Notes: generated by a model not told the origin, from the letters alone. Positions 1 through 10,787 are shown, numbered from the stretch's first letter. The stretch is 64,000 nt of DNA from Actinopolyspora lacussalsi (GCA_030803735.1 JAURUC010000001.1:2559501-2623500), one strand, 5' to 3'. Numbers and translations: made by a program.

Positions 1-535
1 GCCCATAGTACAACTTGAGCGGCTGCCAGGGCTCACCCGCGCCCGGGAACCGGTCGGGATCACCGGCAGCGTCGAAGGCCGCCATCGAGACCTCGTGGCA
101 CTTCACGTGGTCCGGGTGCGGATAGCCGCCGTTCTCGTCGTAGGTCACCACCACGTGCGGCCGGAACTCGCGCACGATCCGGACCAGCTCCTCGGTTGGC
201 AACTCCAACGGCTGGTTGGCGAAACACCCCTCCGGCAACGGCGGCGGCGGATCGCCCTCGGGAAGCCCGGAGTCGACGAACCCCATCCACCGGTGGTGCA
301 CACCGAGGATCTCCGCTGCCTCGGCCATCTCGCGACGCCGGATCTCCGGCATGTTCTCGACCACTCCCGGCTTGTCCATCGCCGGGTTCAGGATGCTGCC
401 CGCCTCACCTCCGGTGCAGGTGACAACCATCACGTCGTGGCCTTCCGCCACATAACGAGCCGTGCTGGCCGCCCCCTTGCTGGACTCGTCGTCCGGGTGA
501 GCGTGCACAGTCATCAGGCGAAGTTTCTCCGCCAT
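1..535 (-). CDS. mca: Mycothiol S-conjugate amidase Mca (3' end beyond window)
   Basis: Zinc amidohydrolase that cleaves mycothiol conjugates of electrophiles so that the mercapturic acid can be exported; cytosolic detoxification. The ATG at 535-533 opens a frame that stays open to the window edge (178 codons). Residues 12-18 read AHPDDES, the metal-binding motif of the PIG-L/MshB/Mca family, and the segment [16 protein letters not shown] with the later [10 protein letters not shown] stretch is typical of Mca and its MshB relatives. It is transcribed away from the DUF4307 gene at 734, as in Rv1082/Rv1081c of M. tuberculosis. MshB is the main alternative, but the DUF4307-greA neighbourhood favours Mca. 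The C-terminal third or so is missing because the window ends. Confidence 0.93.
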   Translation of the reverse strand, partial: MAEKLRLMTVHAHPDDESSKGAASTARYVAEGHDVMVVTCTGGEAGSILNPAMDKPGVVENMPEIRRREMAEAAEILGVHHRWMGFVDSGLPEGDPPPPLPEGCFANQPLELPTEELVRIVREFRPHVVVTYDENGGYPHPDHVKCHEVSMAAFDAAGDPDRFPGAGEPWQPLKLYYG

Positions 536-733
536 GTCCGGTATTCCCTTCCCGTCTGGCTGTCGACACCTGTACCGCCCCCCGCGAACTCCGGGCGGTA
601 CGCCCCAGGGATACTCAACCGCAGGTCGCTTTCCATTGTTCCCGAACGTCGATGTCGACCGGCGGCAGCCCCCTGCGGAGGAGAACGGACCGCGGCGGGG
701 AAGAACCACCGGAGAGGTCGAGAGGCTGAGACC

Positions 734-1201
734 GTGACGAGTTCATCCGAGCCGGGTTCGCCCGGAACGGGCAACGGGGTTCCCGAGGGCAGGTACGGCA
801 GGCGCGGTTCCGGACGCGACCGGCGATGGCCCTTGTGGCTGGGGAGCGCGCTGGTACTGGCACTCGGGATCGTGCTCGCGGTCGCGGGCTACCGGAACTT
901 CGGAAGCGCCCCCATCGACGGCAAGGCCTCCCAGTTCGACCTCCGCGACGACAACACCGTGCACATCACGCTGGAGGTGCGTCGCGACGACCCCTCCGAG
1001 CCGGCGGAATGCGTGGTGCGTTCCCGCGGGATCTCGGGCAAGGAGGCGGGACGCAAGGAGGTCTATCTCCCGCCCGGGGAGACGACCACCCACGTCGAGA
1101 CGGTACTGCGGACCTCGGAGCAGCCGGTTACCGGTGAGGTTTTCGGCTGTTCCTACGATGTGCCGAATTATCTCCGGGAGGGTGCACGGCCATCCGGGTG
1201 A
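734..1201 (+). CDS. DUF4307 family single-pass membrane protein
   Basis: Predicted 155-residue protein starting at GTG 734. A polar, glycine- and arginine-rich N-terminus of about 30 residues precedes one membrane segment (about residues 33-53, [19 protein letters not shown]), followed by an extracytoplasmic domain with two cysteines (in AECVVRS and FGCSYDV). This matches the actinobacterial DUF4307 family; no biochemical role is known. It lies between divergent mca and downstream greA, the same arrangement as Rv1081c. An intrinsic terminator at 1277 separates it from greA. Confidence 0.8.
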   Translation: MTSSSEPGSPGTGNGVPEGRYGRRGSGRDRRWPLWLGSALVLALGIVLAVAGYRNFGSAPIDGKASQFDLRDDNTVHITLEVRRDDPSEPAECVVRSRGISGKEAGRKEVYLPPGETTTHVETVLRTSEQPVTGEVFGCSYDVPNYLREGARPSG

Positions 1202-1276
1202 ACTCGCCACGTCACTCCGGTGGTACCGGCTGAATACCCCACAACACCCCTTTACTCGTGTTATTGTCGCTACCAG

Positions 1277-1302
1277 CACGGCCCCGCACGGGCCGTGTTT
1301 TT
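1277..1302 (+). terminator. Intrinsic terminator between DUF4307 gene and greA (possible greA leader attenuator)
   Basis: Eight-base arms CACGGCCC (1277-1284) and GGGCCGTG (1290-1297) with a five-base loop are followed directly by TTTTT (1298-1302). A canonical U-tract is uncommon in this GC-rich window. It can end the upstream transcript, or act as a leader structure because it sits 77 nt before the greA start. Confidence 0.75.
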
Positions 1303-1378
1303 CCATTCCGAACTCTTCGGAGTGCGAAAGCTATCGGTCCGCGGAACGCGGAACCGCAGTCGACGAGGAGTGGTGACC

Positions 1379-1867
1379 GTGAGCGATACCCAGGCGACCT
1401 GGCTGACCCAAGATGCTTACGACCGGCTCAAGGGTGAGCTGGACGAGCTCGTGGCCGAGCGCCCGGCGATCGCTGCGAAGATCAACGAAGCTCGCGAAGA
1501 GGGCGACCTCAAGGAGAACGGCGGATACCACGCCGCGCGCGAGGAGCAGGGACAGCTGGAGGGACGTATCCGCCAGCTGCAGGAGTTGCTGCGCAACGCC
1601 AAGGTCGGCGACGTTCCGACCGAGTCCGGTGTGGCACGTCCCGGCTCGGTGCTGACCGTGCGGTTCGAGGGCGAGAACGAGGAGGAGAAATTCCTGCTCG
1701 CCAACCGCGAGGAAGGCGCCCACGGTGATCTGGAGGTCTATTCCCCCAGCTCGCCGCTCGGCAAGGCTCTGCTGGACGCCGCCGAGGGCGACGTCTGCGA
1801 GTACGACCTGCCCAACGGCGGCAAGATGCAGGTGACACTGATCAAGGCGGAGCCGTTCCAGGGCTGA
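1379..1867 (+). CDS. greA: Transcription elongation factor GreA
   Basis: GreA enters the RNA polymerase secondary channel and stimulates cleavage of backtracked transcripts. The 162-residue product has the family length. The N-terminal coiled coil (about 5-78) carries the signature [20 protein letters not shown], whose acidic tip residues (D and E in GDLKEN) act at the polymerase active site; the C-terminal FKBP-like domain ends with [17 protein letters not shown]. Of two in-frame GTG codons (1373 and 1379) I chose 1379, because GAGGAG at 1365-1370 is 8 nt from it but only 2 nt from the other. Same order as Rv1080c relative to metB and mca. Confidence 0.97.
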   Translation: MSDTQATWLTQDAYDRLKGELDELVAERPAIAAKINEAREEGDLKENGGYHAAREEQGQLEGRIRQLQELLRNAKVGDVPTESGVARPGSVLTVRFEGENEEEKFLLANREEGAHGDLEVYSPSSPLGKALLDAAEGDVCEYDLPNGGKMQVTLIKAEPFQG

Positions 1868-1901
1868 TCGAGGTTTTCCGGTCGGACCGACGGGTAGCTC
1901 G

Positions 1902-1957
1902 CTCGGCGGAACCTCCCATCGGCTCTCGTTCCGGGGCCGCGACATCGGGTAACGACC
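1902..1957. repeat. Decayed half-copy of the H hairpin repeat
   Basis: Shares CGGCGGAACCTC, CGGCTCTCG, GACATCGGGTAACGAC and their order with the left arm of the ~110-bp H repeat described at 32414, but the right arm is absent. It lies between convergent greA and the Lrp gene, a typical H location. Confidence 0.5.
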
Positions 1958-1960
1958 ATC

Positions 1961-1984
1961 AACCGCCCCGGCGCAGGGGCGGTT
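1961..1984. terminator. Hairpin between convergent greA and lrp-type gene
   Basis: Perfect arms AACCGCCCC (1961-1969) and GGGGCGGTT (1976-1984) around a six-base loop. It starts 93 nt after the greA stop and can serve both converging transcripts. Confidence 0.6.
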
Positions 1985-2126
1985 AACTTCGGTTTGGCGG
2001 GTCCTCCCCGTCGCGAATCCCTCCCGGAACACATCGCGGAGCGGCTCGCTCGCCGCACGGGCATCGGCACGTGAGCGGGTTGCCCCGCCGCGTCGCGGGA
2101 CACCTCGAGCAGCGGCCCCGGATCGG

Positions 2127-2618
2127 TCACTCGGAATCGGCCAGGCGCTCCAGCAACGGGCGCACGCGGGGAGGCACCGGTGTGGACAGTGCGATGGAAG
2201 TGGAAGTGCGCAACACACCGGTTACCGCCACCACCCGATCGATGACGCGCTGCAGGTCGTCGTTGGACCGCGCGACCATGCGCACGAACAGATCACCCTG
2301 TCCGGTGGTGGCGTGTACTTCGCAGACCTCGTCTATCGCGGACAGCTGCTCGGCCACCGAACCGCGCTGCCCCTGAGCGATCTCCAACACCGCGAACGCG
2401 GTCAGCCCGTACCCCACGGCGGCGAGATCCAGTTCCGGTGGAAAACCGCGCAGTATGCCGTGGCGGATCATCCGGTCCATGCGGGCCTGCACCGTGCCAC
2501 GCGCCACGCCCAGCCGGCGGGAGCACTCCAGCACCGGCAGGCGGGGCTCGTCCGAGAGCAACAGCAGCAGGCGCGCGTCCAGCTCGTCCAGCGAATCGTC
2601 ACCCGAAGTGGTGGTCAC
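2127..2618 (-). CDS. Lrp/AsnC family transcriptional regulator
   Basis: 163-residue regulator with an N-terminal winged HTH (about 12-58: LDELDARLLLLLSDEPRLPV, then a recognition helix containing LGVARGTVQARMDRM) and a C-terminal RAM ligand domain (GLTAFAVLEIAQG to VVAVTGVLRTSTSI). I start it at GTG 2618, 6 nt after GGAG; a TTG twelve nt upstream is also open. It is divergent from the 4-hydroxyphenylpyruvate dioxygenase gene with 165 bp between the starts. Lrp-type regulators in this position commonly respond to an aromatic or branched amino acid, so control of tyrosine catabolism is the natural inference; the ligand is not visible in the sequence. Confidence 0.9.
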   Translation of the reverse strand: MTTTSGDDSLDELDARLLLLLSDEPRLPVLECSRRLGVARGTVQARMDRMIRHGILRGFPPELDLAAVGYGLTAFAVLEIAQGQRGSVAEQLSAIDEVCEVHATTGQGDLFVRMVARSNDDLQRVIDRVVAVTGVLRTSTSIALSTPVPPRVRPLLERLADSE

Positions 2619-3992
<1,374 letters not shown>

Positions 3993-4019
3993 TCGAGTTC
4001 GCTCCACACTCGTCGCGTA

Positions 4020-4050
4020 CCGCCCGCCACCGGTTGCCGATGGCGGGCGG
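4020..4050 (+). terminator. Hairpin terminator after hppD
   Basis: Perfect 10-bp arms CCGCCCGCCA (4020-4029) and TGGCGGGCGG (4041-4050), beginning 28 nt after the hppD stop. Confidence 0.65.
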
Positions 4051-4292
4051 CACGAATCGAACGGTGCGACACGCCGGGCGACACGAGTGACCTTTCGCGG
4101 GATTCGTGACCGAGCACTCGACGGTCGAACGACTTCACCCGGAAGGGCTGAAGTTGCCACTCTACCGAGTGCTTCGGCACCGCTGCTCACGGAAGAGGGC
4201 GGTCACGTGAGTAGCATCGGTCTCAGGTCGGGTGATGACCGATTGAGCCCGTCCTCGACGATTCGGTCGAGGGCGGGCATCGGTGTTTCGGC

Positions 4293-4349
4293 CGAAGCGG
4301 CCAGTGCGAGCCGAAGCGGCCAGTGCGAGCCGAAGCGATCAGTGCGAAC
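4293..4349. repeat. Three tandem 19-bp repeats
   Basis: Two identical copies of a 19-bp unit beginning CGAAGCGGCCAG (4293-4311, 4312-4330) and a third with a few substitutions (4331-4349). It adjoins the 14-bp array that follows and shares the CGAAGCGGCC-type word with it, so both may come from one repeat-prone segment. Reading frames across it exist only because of the repeat. Confidence 0.85.
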
Positions 4350-4356
4350 CGGCGAC

Positions 4357-4468
4357 ACGAAGCAGCCGGCATAAAACCGCCGGCACGAAACGGCCGGTAC
4401 GAAACGGCCGGTACGAAACGGCCGGTACGAAACGGCCGGTACGAAACGGCCGGTACGAAGCGGACGGT
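4357..4468. repeat. 14-bp minisatellite, eight units
   Basis: Unit ACGAAACGGCCGGT. Five consecutive units are identical (4385-4454); two degenerate units lie before (4357, 4371) and one after (4455). Each unit carries the palindrome CGGCCG. The 14-bp period is not a multiple of three. Nothing suggests it is translated. It fills the gap between hppD and the small gene at 4645. Confidence 0.92.
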
Positions 4469-4644
4469 CGAATCGCCGCGAACCCGTTTCACACACGTAT
4501 CCCGCGTCGGAAAGCGATAACCGAGTGCATCGCGACGTTCACTCGAAACGCGCCACTCGAAAACGTATTCGGTAAGCTTGATGACGTCACACCGCCAAGA
4601 CCGGGTCGTCAGCGTACCGACCGATACCGCCCCCTGGAGGCACC

Positions 4645-4902
4645 ATGCCACGGCTGAGTACCTCTTCCGGCACGCTCCCCCTGGTCGCGGGACTGACAAC
4701 GGCGACGGTACTGTGCGCCGTCGCCGTGTTCACCGTGGTCAGTTCCGGCTGCGACGACCCCGGCAGCTACGAGACGAACGGTGAGACCGTTCGGCTGGTG
4801 GGCGGCTGCGTGGGCCGCGAGGACCTGCCGGTGAATCCGGAGGAGGTAACCACGCCCGCCGCACCGGCGCCGTCCTGGAACGTCGAAGGCGCCAAGAGCT
4901 GA
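4645..4902 (+). CDS. Small membrane-anchored or lipoprotein-like protein, unknown function
   Basis: 85 residues, with a strong ribosome binding site (TGGAGG, 4634-4639) before ATG 4645. A hydrophobic segment (about 12-33) is followed by SSGCDD, which could be either a poor lipobox or the end of a membrane anchor; a short polar exterior with a second GGC and a proline/alanine-rich tail follows. I do not recognise a family. It converges on metB with 115 bp between. Confidence 0.55.
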   Translation: MPRLSTSSGTLPLVAGLTTATVLCAVAVFTVVSSGCDDPGSYETNGETVRLVGGCVGREDLPVNPEEVTTPAAPAPSWNVEGAKS

Positions 4903-4943
4903 ACGGCCGTGGCGGAAACCCCGTGCCGTGCCACCCCACCGGC

Positions 4944-4969
4944 GCGGCGATTTCGCGAGAAATTTACGC
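4944..4969. repeat. P palindromic repeat, copy 1
   Basis: Core ATTTCGCGAGAAAT at 4950-4963 in the flank GCGGCG...TTACGC. It is one of 12 copies in the window (see the finding on P) and lies between convergent genes. Confidence 0.8.
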
Positions 4970-5017
4970 ACCCTCGGCCGTCCCAACGGTGCGGCGATCA
5001 GCCCCAGCGGTGCGGCG

Positions 5018-6157
5018 TCACTCCAGGGCGGCGAGCAGGTCCTGCAGCAGGTCGTCGACGTCCTCGATCCCCGCGGAGACCCGGACCAGCTCGGCGGGCA
5101 CCTGCAACAGCGATCCCGCTGTGCTCGCGTGGGTCATCCTGCCTGGGTGTTCGATCAACGACTCCACCCCGCCCAGTGACTCGGCCAGGGTGAACAACCG
5201 GGTGCGGGCGCAGACGTCCACGGCGGCCTGTTCCCCGTCGGCGTGGGTGAACGACACCATCCCACCGAACAGCCGCATCTGCCGCGCCGCGACCTCGTGG
5301 CCGGGGTGTTCCGGAAGCCCCGGGTAGAACACCCTGGTGACCTTGGGGTGTTCCCGCAACGCCGCGGCGATCCTGGCCGCGTTGGCGCTGTGCTGCTCCA
5401 TTCGCGCAGCCAGGGTCTTGATGCCGCGCAGTGTGAGCCACGCGTCGAACGGCCCGGGAACCGCGCCTACGGTGTTCTGCAGGAACGCGATTCCGGAAGC
5501 GATCTCCTCGTCGGAGGTAACCACGGCACCACCGACCACATCGGAGTGACCACCGAGGTACTTCGTGGTGGAGTGCACCACCACGTCGGCCCCCAACGAG
5601 AGCGGCTGCTGCAGGTAGGGCGAGGCGAACGTGTTGTCCACGACGAGCCGTGTGGAGGTCTCGGACGCGAGCTCGGCCAGGGCGGCCAGATCGGCGATGT
5701 TGAGCAGCGGGTTGGTGGGCGACTCCACCCACAGGACCTTGGTGTTGTGCCGGATCGCCGCACGAACCTCGTCCACGTCGGACACGCGGACGGGGGTGTA
5801 GTCGACTCCCCACCCGGTCAGCACCTTGTCGATCAGGCGGAACGTCCCGCCGTAGGCGTCATCGGGAATGACCAGGTGATCACCGGGACGCAGCACACCG
5901 CGCAGCACCGCGTCGGTGGCGGCCATCCCGGAGGAGAAGGCCCGTGCGTAGCGCCCCGATTCCAGCGCGGCCAGGCACTCCTCCAGCGTGGTGCGGGTGG
6001 GATTGCCGGTGCGGGAGTACTCGTAGCCCGCTCGCTGGTTTCCGACGCCGTCCTGGGCGTATGTCGAGGTCGCGTGAATCGGCGGAATCACGGAGCCGGT
6101 CGAACTGTCGGGGTGCTGCCCCGCGTGGATGGCGCGAGTGGCGAAACCGTCGGTCAT
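5018..6157 (-). CDS. metB: Cystathionine gamma-synthase
   Basis: PLP enzyme joining an O-acylhomoserine and cysteine to cystathionine in transsulfuration toward methionine; a gamma-lyase activity in the same fold cannot be excluded. 379 residues. The PLP lysine is K199 in VVHSTTKYLGGHSD; the N-terminal ATRAIHAGQHPD and SRTGNPTRTTLEECLAALE are characteristic, as is the C-terminal ESLGGVESLIEHPGRMTHAS. The neighbouring cystathionine beta-synthase (8059) supplies the opposite transsulfuration half, and the two are separated only by the RDD gene, as in Rv1077-Rv1079. Confidence 0.95.
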   Translation of the reverse strand: MTDGFATRAIHAGQHPDSSTGSVIPPIHATSTYAQDGVGNQRAGYEYSRTGNPTRTTLEECLAALESGRYARAFSSGMAATDAVLRGVLRPGDHLVIPDDAYGGTFRLIDKVLTGWGVDYTPVRVSDVDEVRAAIRHNTKVLWVESPTNPLLNIADLAALAELASETSTRLVVDNTFASPYLQQPLSLGADVVVHSTTKYLGGHSDVVGGAVVTSDEEIASGIAFLQNTVGAVPGPFDAWLTLRGIKTLAARMEQHSANAARIAAALREHPKVTRVFYPGLPEHPGHEVAARQMRLFGGMVSFTHADGEQAAVDVCARTRLFTLAESLGGVESLIEHPGRMTHASTAGSLLQVPAELVRVSAGIEDVDDLLQDLLAALE

Positions 6158-6253
6158 GCCCGGAACCCTACTCGTAGCCCTTCGGAAGGTGACACGCGCT
6201 CACGGGAGGTGAACAAGCCCACACACCCCGCCGGTCCGAGAGCGTGGCGGAAC

Positions 6254-6306
6254 GAGATTCGCGGACGCCCTCACTCCGCGCACGGAGTGACACGCCCGCG
6301 AATCTC
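6254..6306 (-). terminator. Large nested hairpin between the RDD gene and metB
   Basis: Outer arms GAGATTCGCG (6254-6263) and CGCGAATCTC (6297-6306) enclose an inner stem CACTCC/GGAGTG. It lies about 50 nt past the stop of the RDD gene and 97 nt before the metB start, so it probably ends the RDD transcript. Confidence 0.65.
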
Positions 6307-6354
6307 ATGCGGACCACGGGAGTGGTCCGGCGGGGATCGGTGCCGACGTTCCAC

Positions 6355-7845
6355 TCACCACTGCGGTGGCTGTCCGGGTGGCTGGGGCGGGTACCCACCG
6401 GGTGGCGGACCGTAGGGCTGGCCGGGCATGGGCTGTTGACCCTGCTGCGGGGGCCCTTGCTGGGGCGGGCCCTGCGGCGGCTGACCCGGTGCGGGCTGTT
6501 GACCGGGCATGGGTTGCCCCGGCATCGGCTGGCCGGGCATGGGCTGCTGGCCCGGCACAGGTTGACCGGGCATCGGCTGGCCGGGCATCGGCTGGCCGGG
6601 CTGCCCCGGATAGGGCTGGCCGTAGGGCTGGCCGTAGGGCTGGGCGTACTGCTGTCCGGGAGCCATGCCGGGTTGGCCGGGCATGCCGGGTTGGCCGCCG
6701 GGACCACCGGGTCCGGCCGGAGCGGCGGGGACGACGACCGTACCCATGATCTTGTCGGCCCAGGTCTGGTTCTTGGGATCCCAGAGCGGCGCCAGGAAAC
6801 CGATGCCGAGCGGAAGGCTGTCGACGATGTGGCAGAGGTAGCGCAGGAAGGCGTAACCGAACCCGACCGGCCTGCCGGTTGTCTCGCTTATCAGCATGGT
6901 CTTGGCGAAGCCGCGGCCGAGGGACTGCCCGGTGGTGCCCTGCTTGTAACCGTAGTTCCAGACCAGGAAGCCGAGCAGTCCGAGCGAGGCGAGAAACATC
7001 AGTATGCCGCCGAAAAGAGCGGCACCACCGCCGCTCGTCCCGCCACTGGAAACGCTGCTGGCAGTGCCTCCGAGCACCATGGCCATGGCGATCGCGTAGA
7101 TGATGCCGTAAACCACGCCGGGGGCGATGCCGTCGATGAGGTAGCTCTTCGCACGGTCGCCCCACTCCACCGGCGGTCCTACCGGGACGACCGCCCCGGA
7201 CTGGTTGCCACCGGACGGCTGCCCCGGCTGCTGCGGTGGCGCGCCGAACGGCCCGGGCTGTCCCGGCGGTGGTGGCTGCTGTGCCGGGAACCCACCACTG
7301 GGTGTGCCGGGCATCCCCGGGTGACCACCGGGTTGCTGCCCGGGCATCTGCGGCGGCTGGCCGGGCATCGGCTGCTGCCCGGGGGTCTGCCCCGGCATGC
7401 CCTGCTGCCCGGGAGGTTGCCCGGGCATACCGGGTTGCCCCGGCATCTGGGGTGGTTGCGCACCCGGCGGCTGCGTCGCGAAACCACCGGACTGCTGTCC
7501 CCCCAGGCCGGGTTGTTCGTACATCGGCTGCGGCTGCTGCATGGACGGCGGAACGACCTGGGTGGTCCCGCCCTCCTGCTGTGGCTGCGGCTGCGGGGAC
7601 TGTTCCATCTGTTGCATGGCCTGCGCGGGATTGACGACCTGCGTCGAATCCGCGCCGGAACTCCGATCGCCCTGTTGCCCGCTCTCCGGCTGCTCCGTCT
7701 CCTGCGGATTCATCCGCGAGGAGATCTTCTGTGTCGAGTCCGGGGTGGACGCGTCGGCCTCGGCGTTGCCGGACTGCTGCTCGAAGGACGAATCCGGCTG
7801 CCGCTCCTCCTGGTTACCACCTTCGGGTGATTGCGGAGAGCTCAT
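6355..7845 (-). CDS. RDD-domain membrane protein with proline/glutamine-rich ends (Pra antigen-like)
   Basis: 496 residues. A long N-terminal region (about 1-225) is rich in Pro, Gln and Gly with many PGQ/PGMPG repeats. An RDD domain follows (about 230-350): [15 protein letters not shown], a glycine-rich linker, a second helix [16 protein letters not shown], and [17 protein letters not shown]. The last 115 or so residues are again PGQPMPGQP repeats. The layout and the position between cbs and metB match the proline-rich antigen Rv1078. RDD proteins have been linked to ion transport, but no substrate can be read here. The repetitive DNA makes copy number likely to vary between strains. Confidence 0.85.
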   Translation of the reverse strand: MSSPQSPEGGNQEERQPDSSFEQQSGNAEADASTPDSTQKISSRMNPQETEQPESGQQGDRSSGADSTQVVNPAQAMQQMEQSPQPQPQQEGGTTQVVPPSMQQPQPMYEQPGLGGQQSGGFATQPPGAQPPQMPGQPGMPGQPPGQQGMPGQTPGQQPMPGQPPQMPGQQPGGHPGMPGTPSGGFPAQQPPPPGQPGPFGAPPQQPGQPSGGNQSGAVVPVGPPVEWGDRAKSYLIDGIAPGVVYGIIYAIAMAMVLGGTASSVSSGGTSGGGAALFGGILMFLASLGLLGFLVWNYGYKQGTTGQSLGRGFAKTMLISETTGRPVGFGYAFLRYLCHIVDSLPLGIGFLAPLWDPKNQTWADKIMGTVVVPAAPAGPGGPGGQPGMPGQPGMAPGQQYAQPYGQPYGQPYPGQPGQPMPGQPMPGQPVPGQQPMPGQPMPGQPMPGQQPAPGQPPQGPPQQGPPQQGQQPMPGQPYGPPPGGYPPQPPGQPPQW

Positions 7846-8058
7846 CGGGTTTTCCTACCCCCTTGGGCGTGAACCTGGGCGTGTACGGGACCTACGGTAT
7901 CCGACAGCACTCGGACGCAGGGGTCACCGTGTAACAGCACTTCGATATTCCCAGCACAGCACGTATCCGCCGAAAGCGGGTTGCCCGGGAGAACGAGGCG
8001 CTCCGAGCCGCGCGACCGGTCGTTTCCGATCCGGACAACCCGCCGGGAAGCACTCCGG

Positions 8059-9426
8059 TCAGCGCCCCGCGATGAAGGCGAGCACGTCCTGCCTGGTGAC
8101 GACGCCGGCCGGTTTGCCGTCGACCAGCACCATCGCGCCGTCGGCGTTCTTGAGCGCCCGCATGGCCGAGTTGATGTCCTCACCGGCTCCGATCGTGGGC
8201 AGCCGCGGCGACATGTGGGTCTCGACCCGGTCGGCCAGGTTGGCCCTGCCCGCGAACAGCTCGTCCAGCAGGTCGCGCTCGTTGATCGCGCCCGCTACCT
8301 CGGCCGCCATGACCGGGGGCTCGGCCTTTACCACCGGCATCTGGGACACGCTGAACTCGCGAAGGATCGCCACAGCCTCGGCGACCGTCTCGTTCGGATG
8401 TACGTGCACCAGTTCGGGCATGGTGCCGTCCTTGCGCCGGAGGACGTCCCCGATCGAACCGCCACTGTGCCCCGGGGGGAGGAATCCGTAGGAGGCCATC
8501 CAGGAGTCGTTGAAGACCTTGGTGAGGTAACCGCGCCCGCTGTCGGGCAGCATCACCACGATCACGTCCTCGGGATCGACGCGTTCCGCCAGCCGCAGCG
8601 CCGCGACCACGGCCATGCCGCAGGAGCCGCCGACCAGCAGCGCCTCCTGCCGAGCCAGTTCCCTGGTCATCCGGAAGGAGTCCCCGTCGGAGACGGAGAT
8701 GATCTCGTCGCAGATATCGCGGTCGTAGGTGTTCGGCCAGAAGTCCTCGCCGACGCCCTCGACCAGGTAGGGACGCCCGTGTCCGCCGGAGTAGACCGAG
8801 CCCTCGGGATCGGCACCGACGATGCGGACCCGCCCCTCCGAGACCTCCTTGAGGTAGTGCCCGATACCGGAGATCGTGCCACCGGTACCGATCCCCGCGA
8901 CGAAGTGCGTCACGCTCCCCTCGGTCTGCTTCCAGATCTCCGGACCGGTCGAGTGGTAGTGCGACTCGGGATTGGCGGGATTGTCGTACTGGTTGGGTTT
9001 CCAGTAACCGTCCTGCGCCGCCAGCCGGTCGGAGACGCTGTAGTAGGAGTCCTCGTGCTCGGGTGGCACCGCGGTCGGGCACACGACGACCTCGGCACCG
9101 TAGGCCTCCAGGACGTTGCGCTTGTCCTCGCTGACCTTGTCCGGGCAGACGAACACGCAACGGTAGCCCTTGCGCTGGGCGATCATCGCCAGCCCGACAC
9201 CGGTGTTGCCCGAGGTGGGCTCCACGATGGTGCCTCCCGGCGGGAGTTCCCCCGACTCCTCGGCGGCCTCGATCATGCGCTCGGCGATCCGGTCCTTGAC
9301 GCTGCCGCCGGGATTGAAGTATTCGACTTTGACCAGCACCCGGGCGTTCCCGGGCTTTGTCAGTGAGTTCAGCCGCACCAACGGTGTGTCACCGACAAGA
9401 TCGGCCACGTGCTCCACGTAGTCCAC
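8059..9426 (-). CDS. cbs: Cystathionine beta-synthase with C-terminal CBS pair
   Basis: PLP enzyme condensing serine (or an activated serine) with homocysteine to cystathionine. 455 residues: a fold-type II PLP domain (1 to about 310) with K44 in NPGGSVKDRIAE, the glycine loop AGIGTGGTISGIGHYL and PTSGNTGVGLAM, then two CBS motifs (about 335-452) that may bind an adenosyl ligand. GTG start preceded by AGGAAGGGA. It is the first gene of a leftward cbs - RDD - metB series and diverges from the SGNH gene. A cysteine synthase is less likely because of the CBS domains and the metB neighbour. Confidence 0.94.
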   Translation of the reverse strand: MDYVEHVADLVGDTPLVRLNSLTKPGNARVLVKVEYFNPGGSVKDRIAERMIEAAEESGELPPGGTIVEPTSGNTGVGLAMIAQRKGYRCVFVCPDKVSEDKRNVLEAYGAEVVVCPTAVPPEHEDSYYSVSDRLAAQDGYWKPNQYDNPANPESHYHSTGPEIWKQTEGSVTHFVAGIGTGGTISGIGHYLKEVSEGRVRIVGADPEGSVYSGGHGRPYLVEGVGEDFWPNTYDRDICDEIISVSDGDSFRMTRELARQEALLVGGSCGMAVVAALRLAERVDPEDVIVVMLPDSGRGYLTKVFNDSWMASYGFLPPGHSGGSIGDVLRRKDGTMPELVHVHPNETVAEAVAILREFSVSQMPVVKAEPPVMAAEVAGAINERDLLDELFAGRANLADRVETHMSPRLPTIGAGEDINSAMRALKNADGAMVLVDGKPAGVVTRQDVLAFIAGR

Positions 9427-9787
9427 GGCGGTCCCTTCCTCGTATCAACCGTGTGCCGTGCGGCCGCGCCGCGGATCCGCACGAATTCTCCCGGGGCCAA
9501 AACTGCCCACCAGCAGTCTCCCCACCGGCCGCACCGCGCTCTCGGCGGGGTAGGTGATTCGCGAGCCGCGCGAACCCGTTGTTCAGGCGATTTTCACCCG
9601 TTCGCCCGCTCGGCGCTCATTAACCATTCGCTCGTGACGAACGATATTCGGGTTACGGAACCTTCTCCGGGTTCGGCAAGCCCGACCGGACGGGAACCGG
9701 GCTCCCCGGACATGCGACTGCACCCGAACGGAGTGACCATTCGGCAGAGCGGTGTCCGAGGCGTCCGCGAGAGTCGGGGAGGCAACG
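9427..9787. other. Divergent intergenic region, no gene seen
   Basis: About 360 bp between cbs and the SGNH hydrolase gene, presumably holding both promoters. I see no convincing -10/-35 pair, structured RNA or P/H repeat here. AT-richer patches occur near 9590-9660. Confidence 0.5.
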
Positions 9788-10702
9788 ATGATCGCTGCGC
9801 GACTGCTGCGGTTGGCCGCCGTCGGCACCGCTTCCGTGGGCGGACTGTCCGGCGCGGCATACGGCCTGCTCAACGAACAGTCGAGATACGCCAGGCGGGT
9901 CATCGGCCCGCCCGGCAACGGCCCCCTGAACGCGGACGGCACGTACTGTCCCGAACATTTCGGTGGCGGAGCGGGGGCCGCGATACCGCCGCTGGAGTTC
10001 GCCGTGCTGGGTGATTCCTCGGCCGCCGGGCTCGGTGTCGAGGTGGCGACGGAGCTGCCCGGGGTACGGCTGGCGAGCGGGCTGTCCGAGGAACTGGAAC
10101 TCCCGGTGCTGTTGCGCACGCACGCGGTCGTGGGCTCGACCACGAGGGGGTTGGAAGCGCAGATCGACGCGGTGCTCCGGCGACCGCCCCGGTTGGCGCT
10201 GGTGCTGATCGGCGCCAACGACGTGACCACCCGCATACCGGTGAGCGCGAGCACGGGACTGCTGGAGCAGGGGGTGGCCCGGTTGACCGAGGAGGGGGTG
10301 GCGGTGGTCGTGGGAACCTGTCCGGACCTCGGAGTGGTCCGCCCCATCCCGCAGCCGCTGCGTTCGGTCGTCCGCAGGAGGAGCCTCACCCTGGCGACCG
10401 AACAGCGGCGGGCGGTGGAACGTTCCGGAGGTCATGCCGTGCCGCTGGCCGACCTGCTCTCCCCCGAGTTCCTGACCCGGCCGGTGGAGCTGTTCGGACC
10501 GGACCGGTTCCACCCCTCCGCCGCCGGGTACGAGATGGCCGCCGAACTGCTGCTGCCGACACTGTGCGACGCGATCGGCGCCTGGGCCGGCGTGCCGGTG
10601 CCCAAGGCTCCGGCCCGTTCGGCGGCGGTCGAGGCCCGCAGACCGACCCGCCGATTCGTGGCCCGGTTGAACCTGCGATGGGGCCACCGAGCCGAGAACT
10701 GA
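9788..10702 (+). CDS. SGNH/GDSL-type esterase, membrane-anchored or secreted
   Basis: 304 residues from ATG 9788 (GGGGAGG a few nt upstream); a further upstream ATG lacks such a site. An N-terminal hydrophobic stretch (LLRLAAVGTASVGGLSGAAYG) acts as signal or anchor. SGNH blocks: FAVLGDSSAAGLGV (nucleophile Ser), VLIGANDVT (block III Asn) and DRFHPSAAGYEMAA (block V Asp/His). Carboxylesterase-like hydrolase; the substrate is unknown. Counterpart of Rv1075c by position next to the thiolase. Confidence 0.87.
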   Translation: MIAARLLRLAAVGTASVGGLSGAAYGLLNEQSRYARRVIGPPGNGPLNADGTYCPEHFGGGAGAAIPPLEFAVLGDSSAAGLGVEVATELPGVRLASGLSEELELPVLLRTHAVVGSTTRGLEAQIDAVLRRPPRLALVLIGANDVTTRIPVSASTGLLEQGVARLTEEGVAVVVGTCPDLGVVRPIPQPLRSVVRRRSLTLATEQRRAVERSGGHAVPLADLLSPEFLTRPVELFGPDRFHPSAAGYEMAAELLLPTLCDAIGAWAGVPVPKAPARSAAVEARRPTRRFVARLNLRWGHRAEN

Positions 10703-10787
10703 GCTGGGAACTCGCCCGCTCATGAACCGCCCCGGCTCCGGAACGGCGCACAGGGTGTCCCGGAACGTGGTCGGTTCCCGTTCGGGC

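Noticed and set aside
4203..4496. Frames through the 14-bp minisatellite with a 14-residue peptide repeat
   Set aside because: They exist in several frames and both strands because of the repeat; no ribosome binding site or homology.
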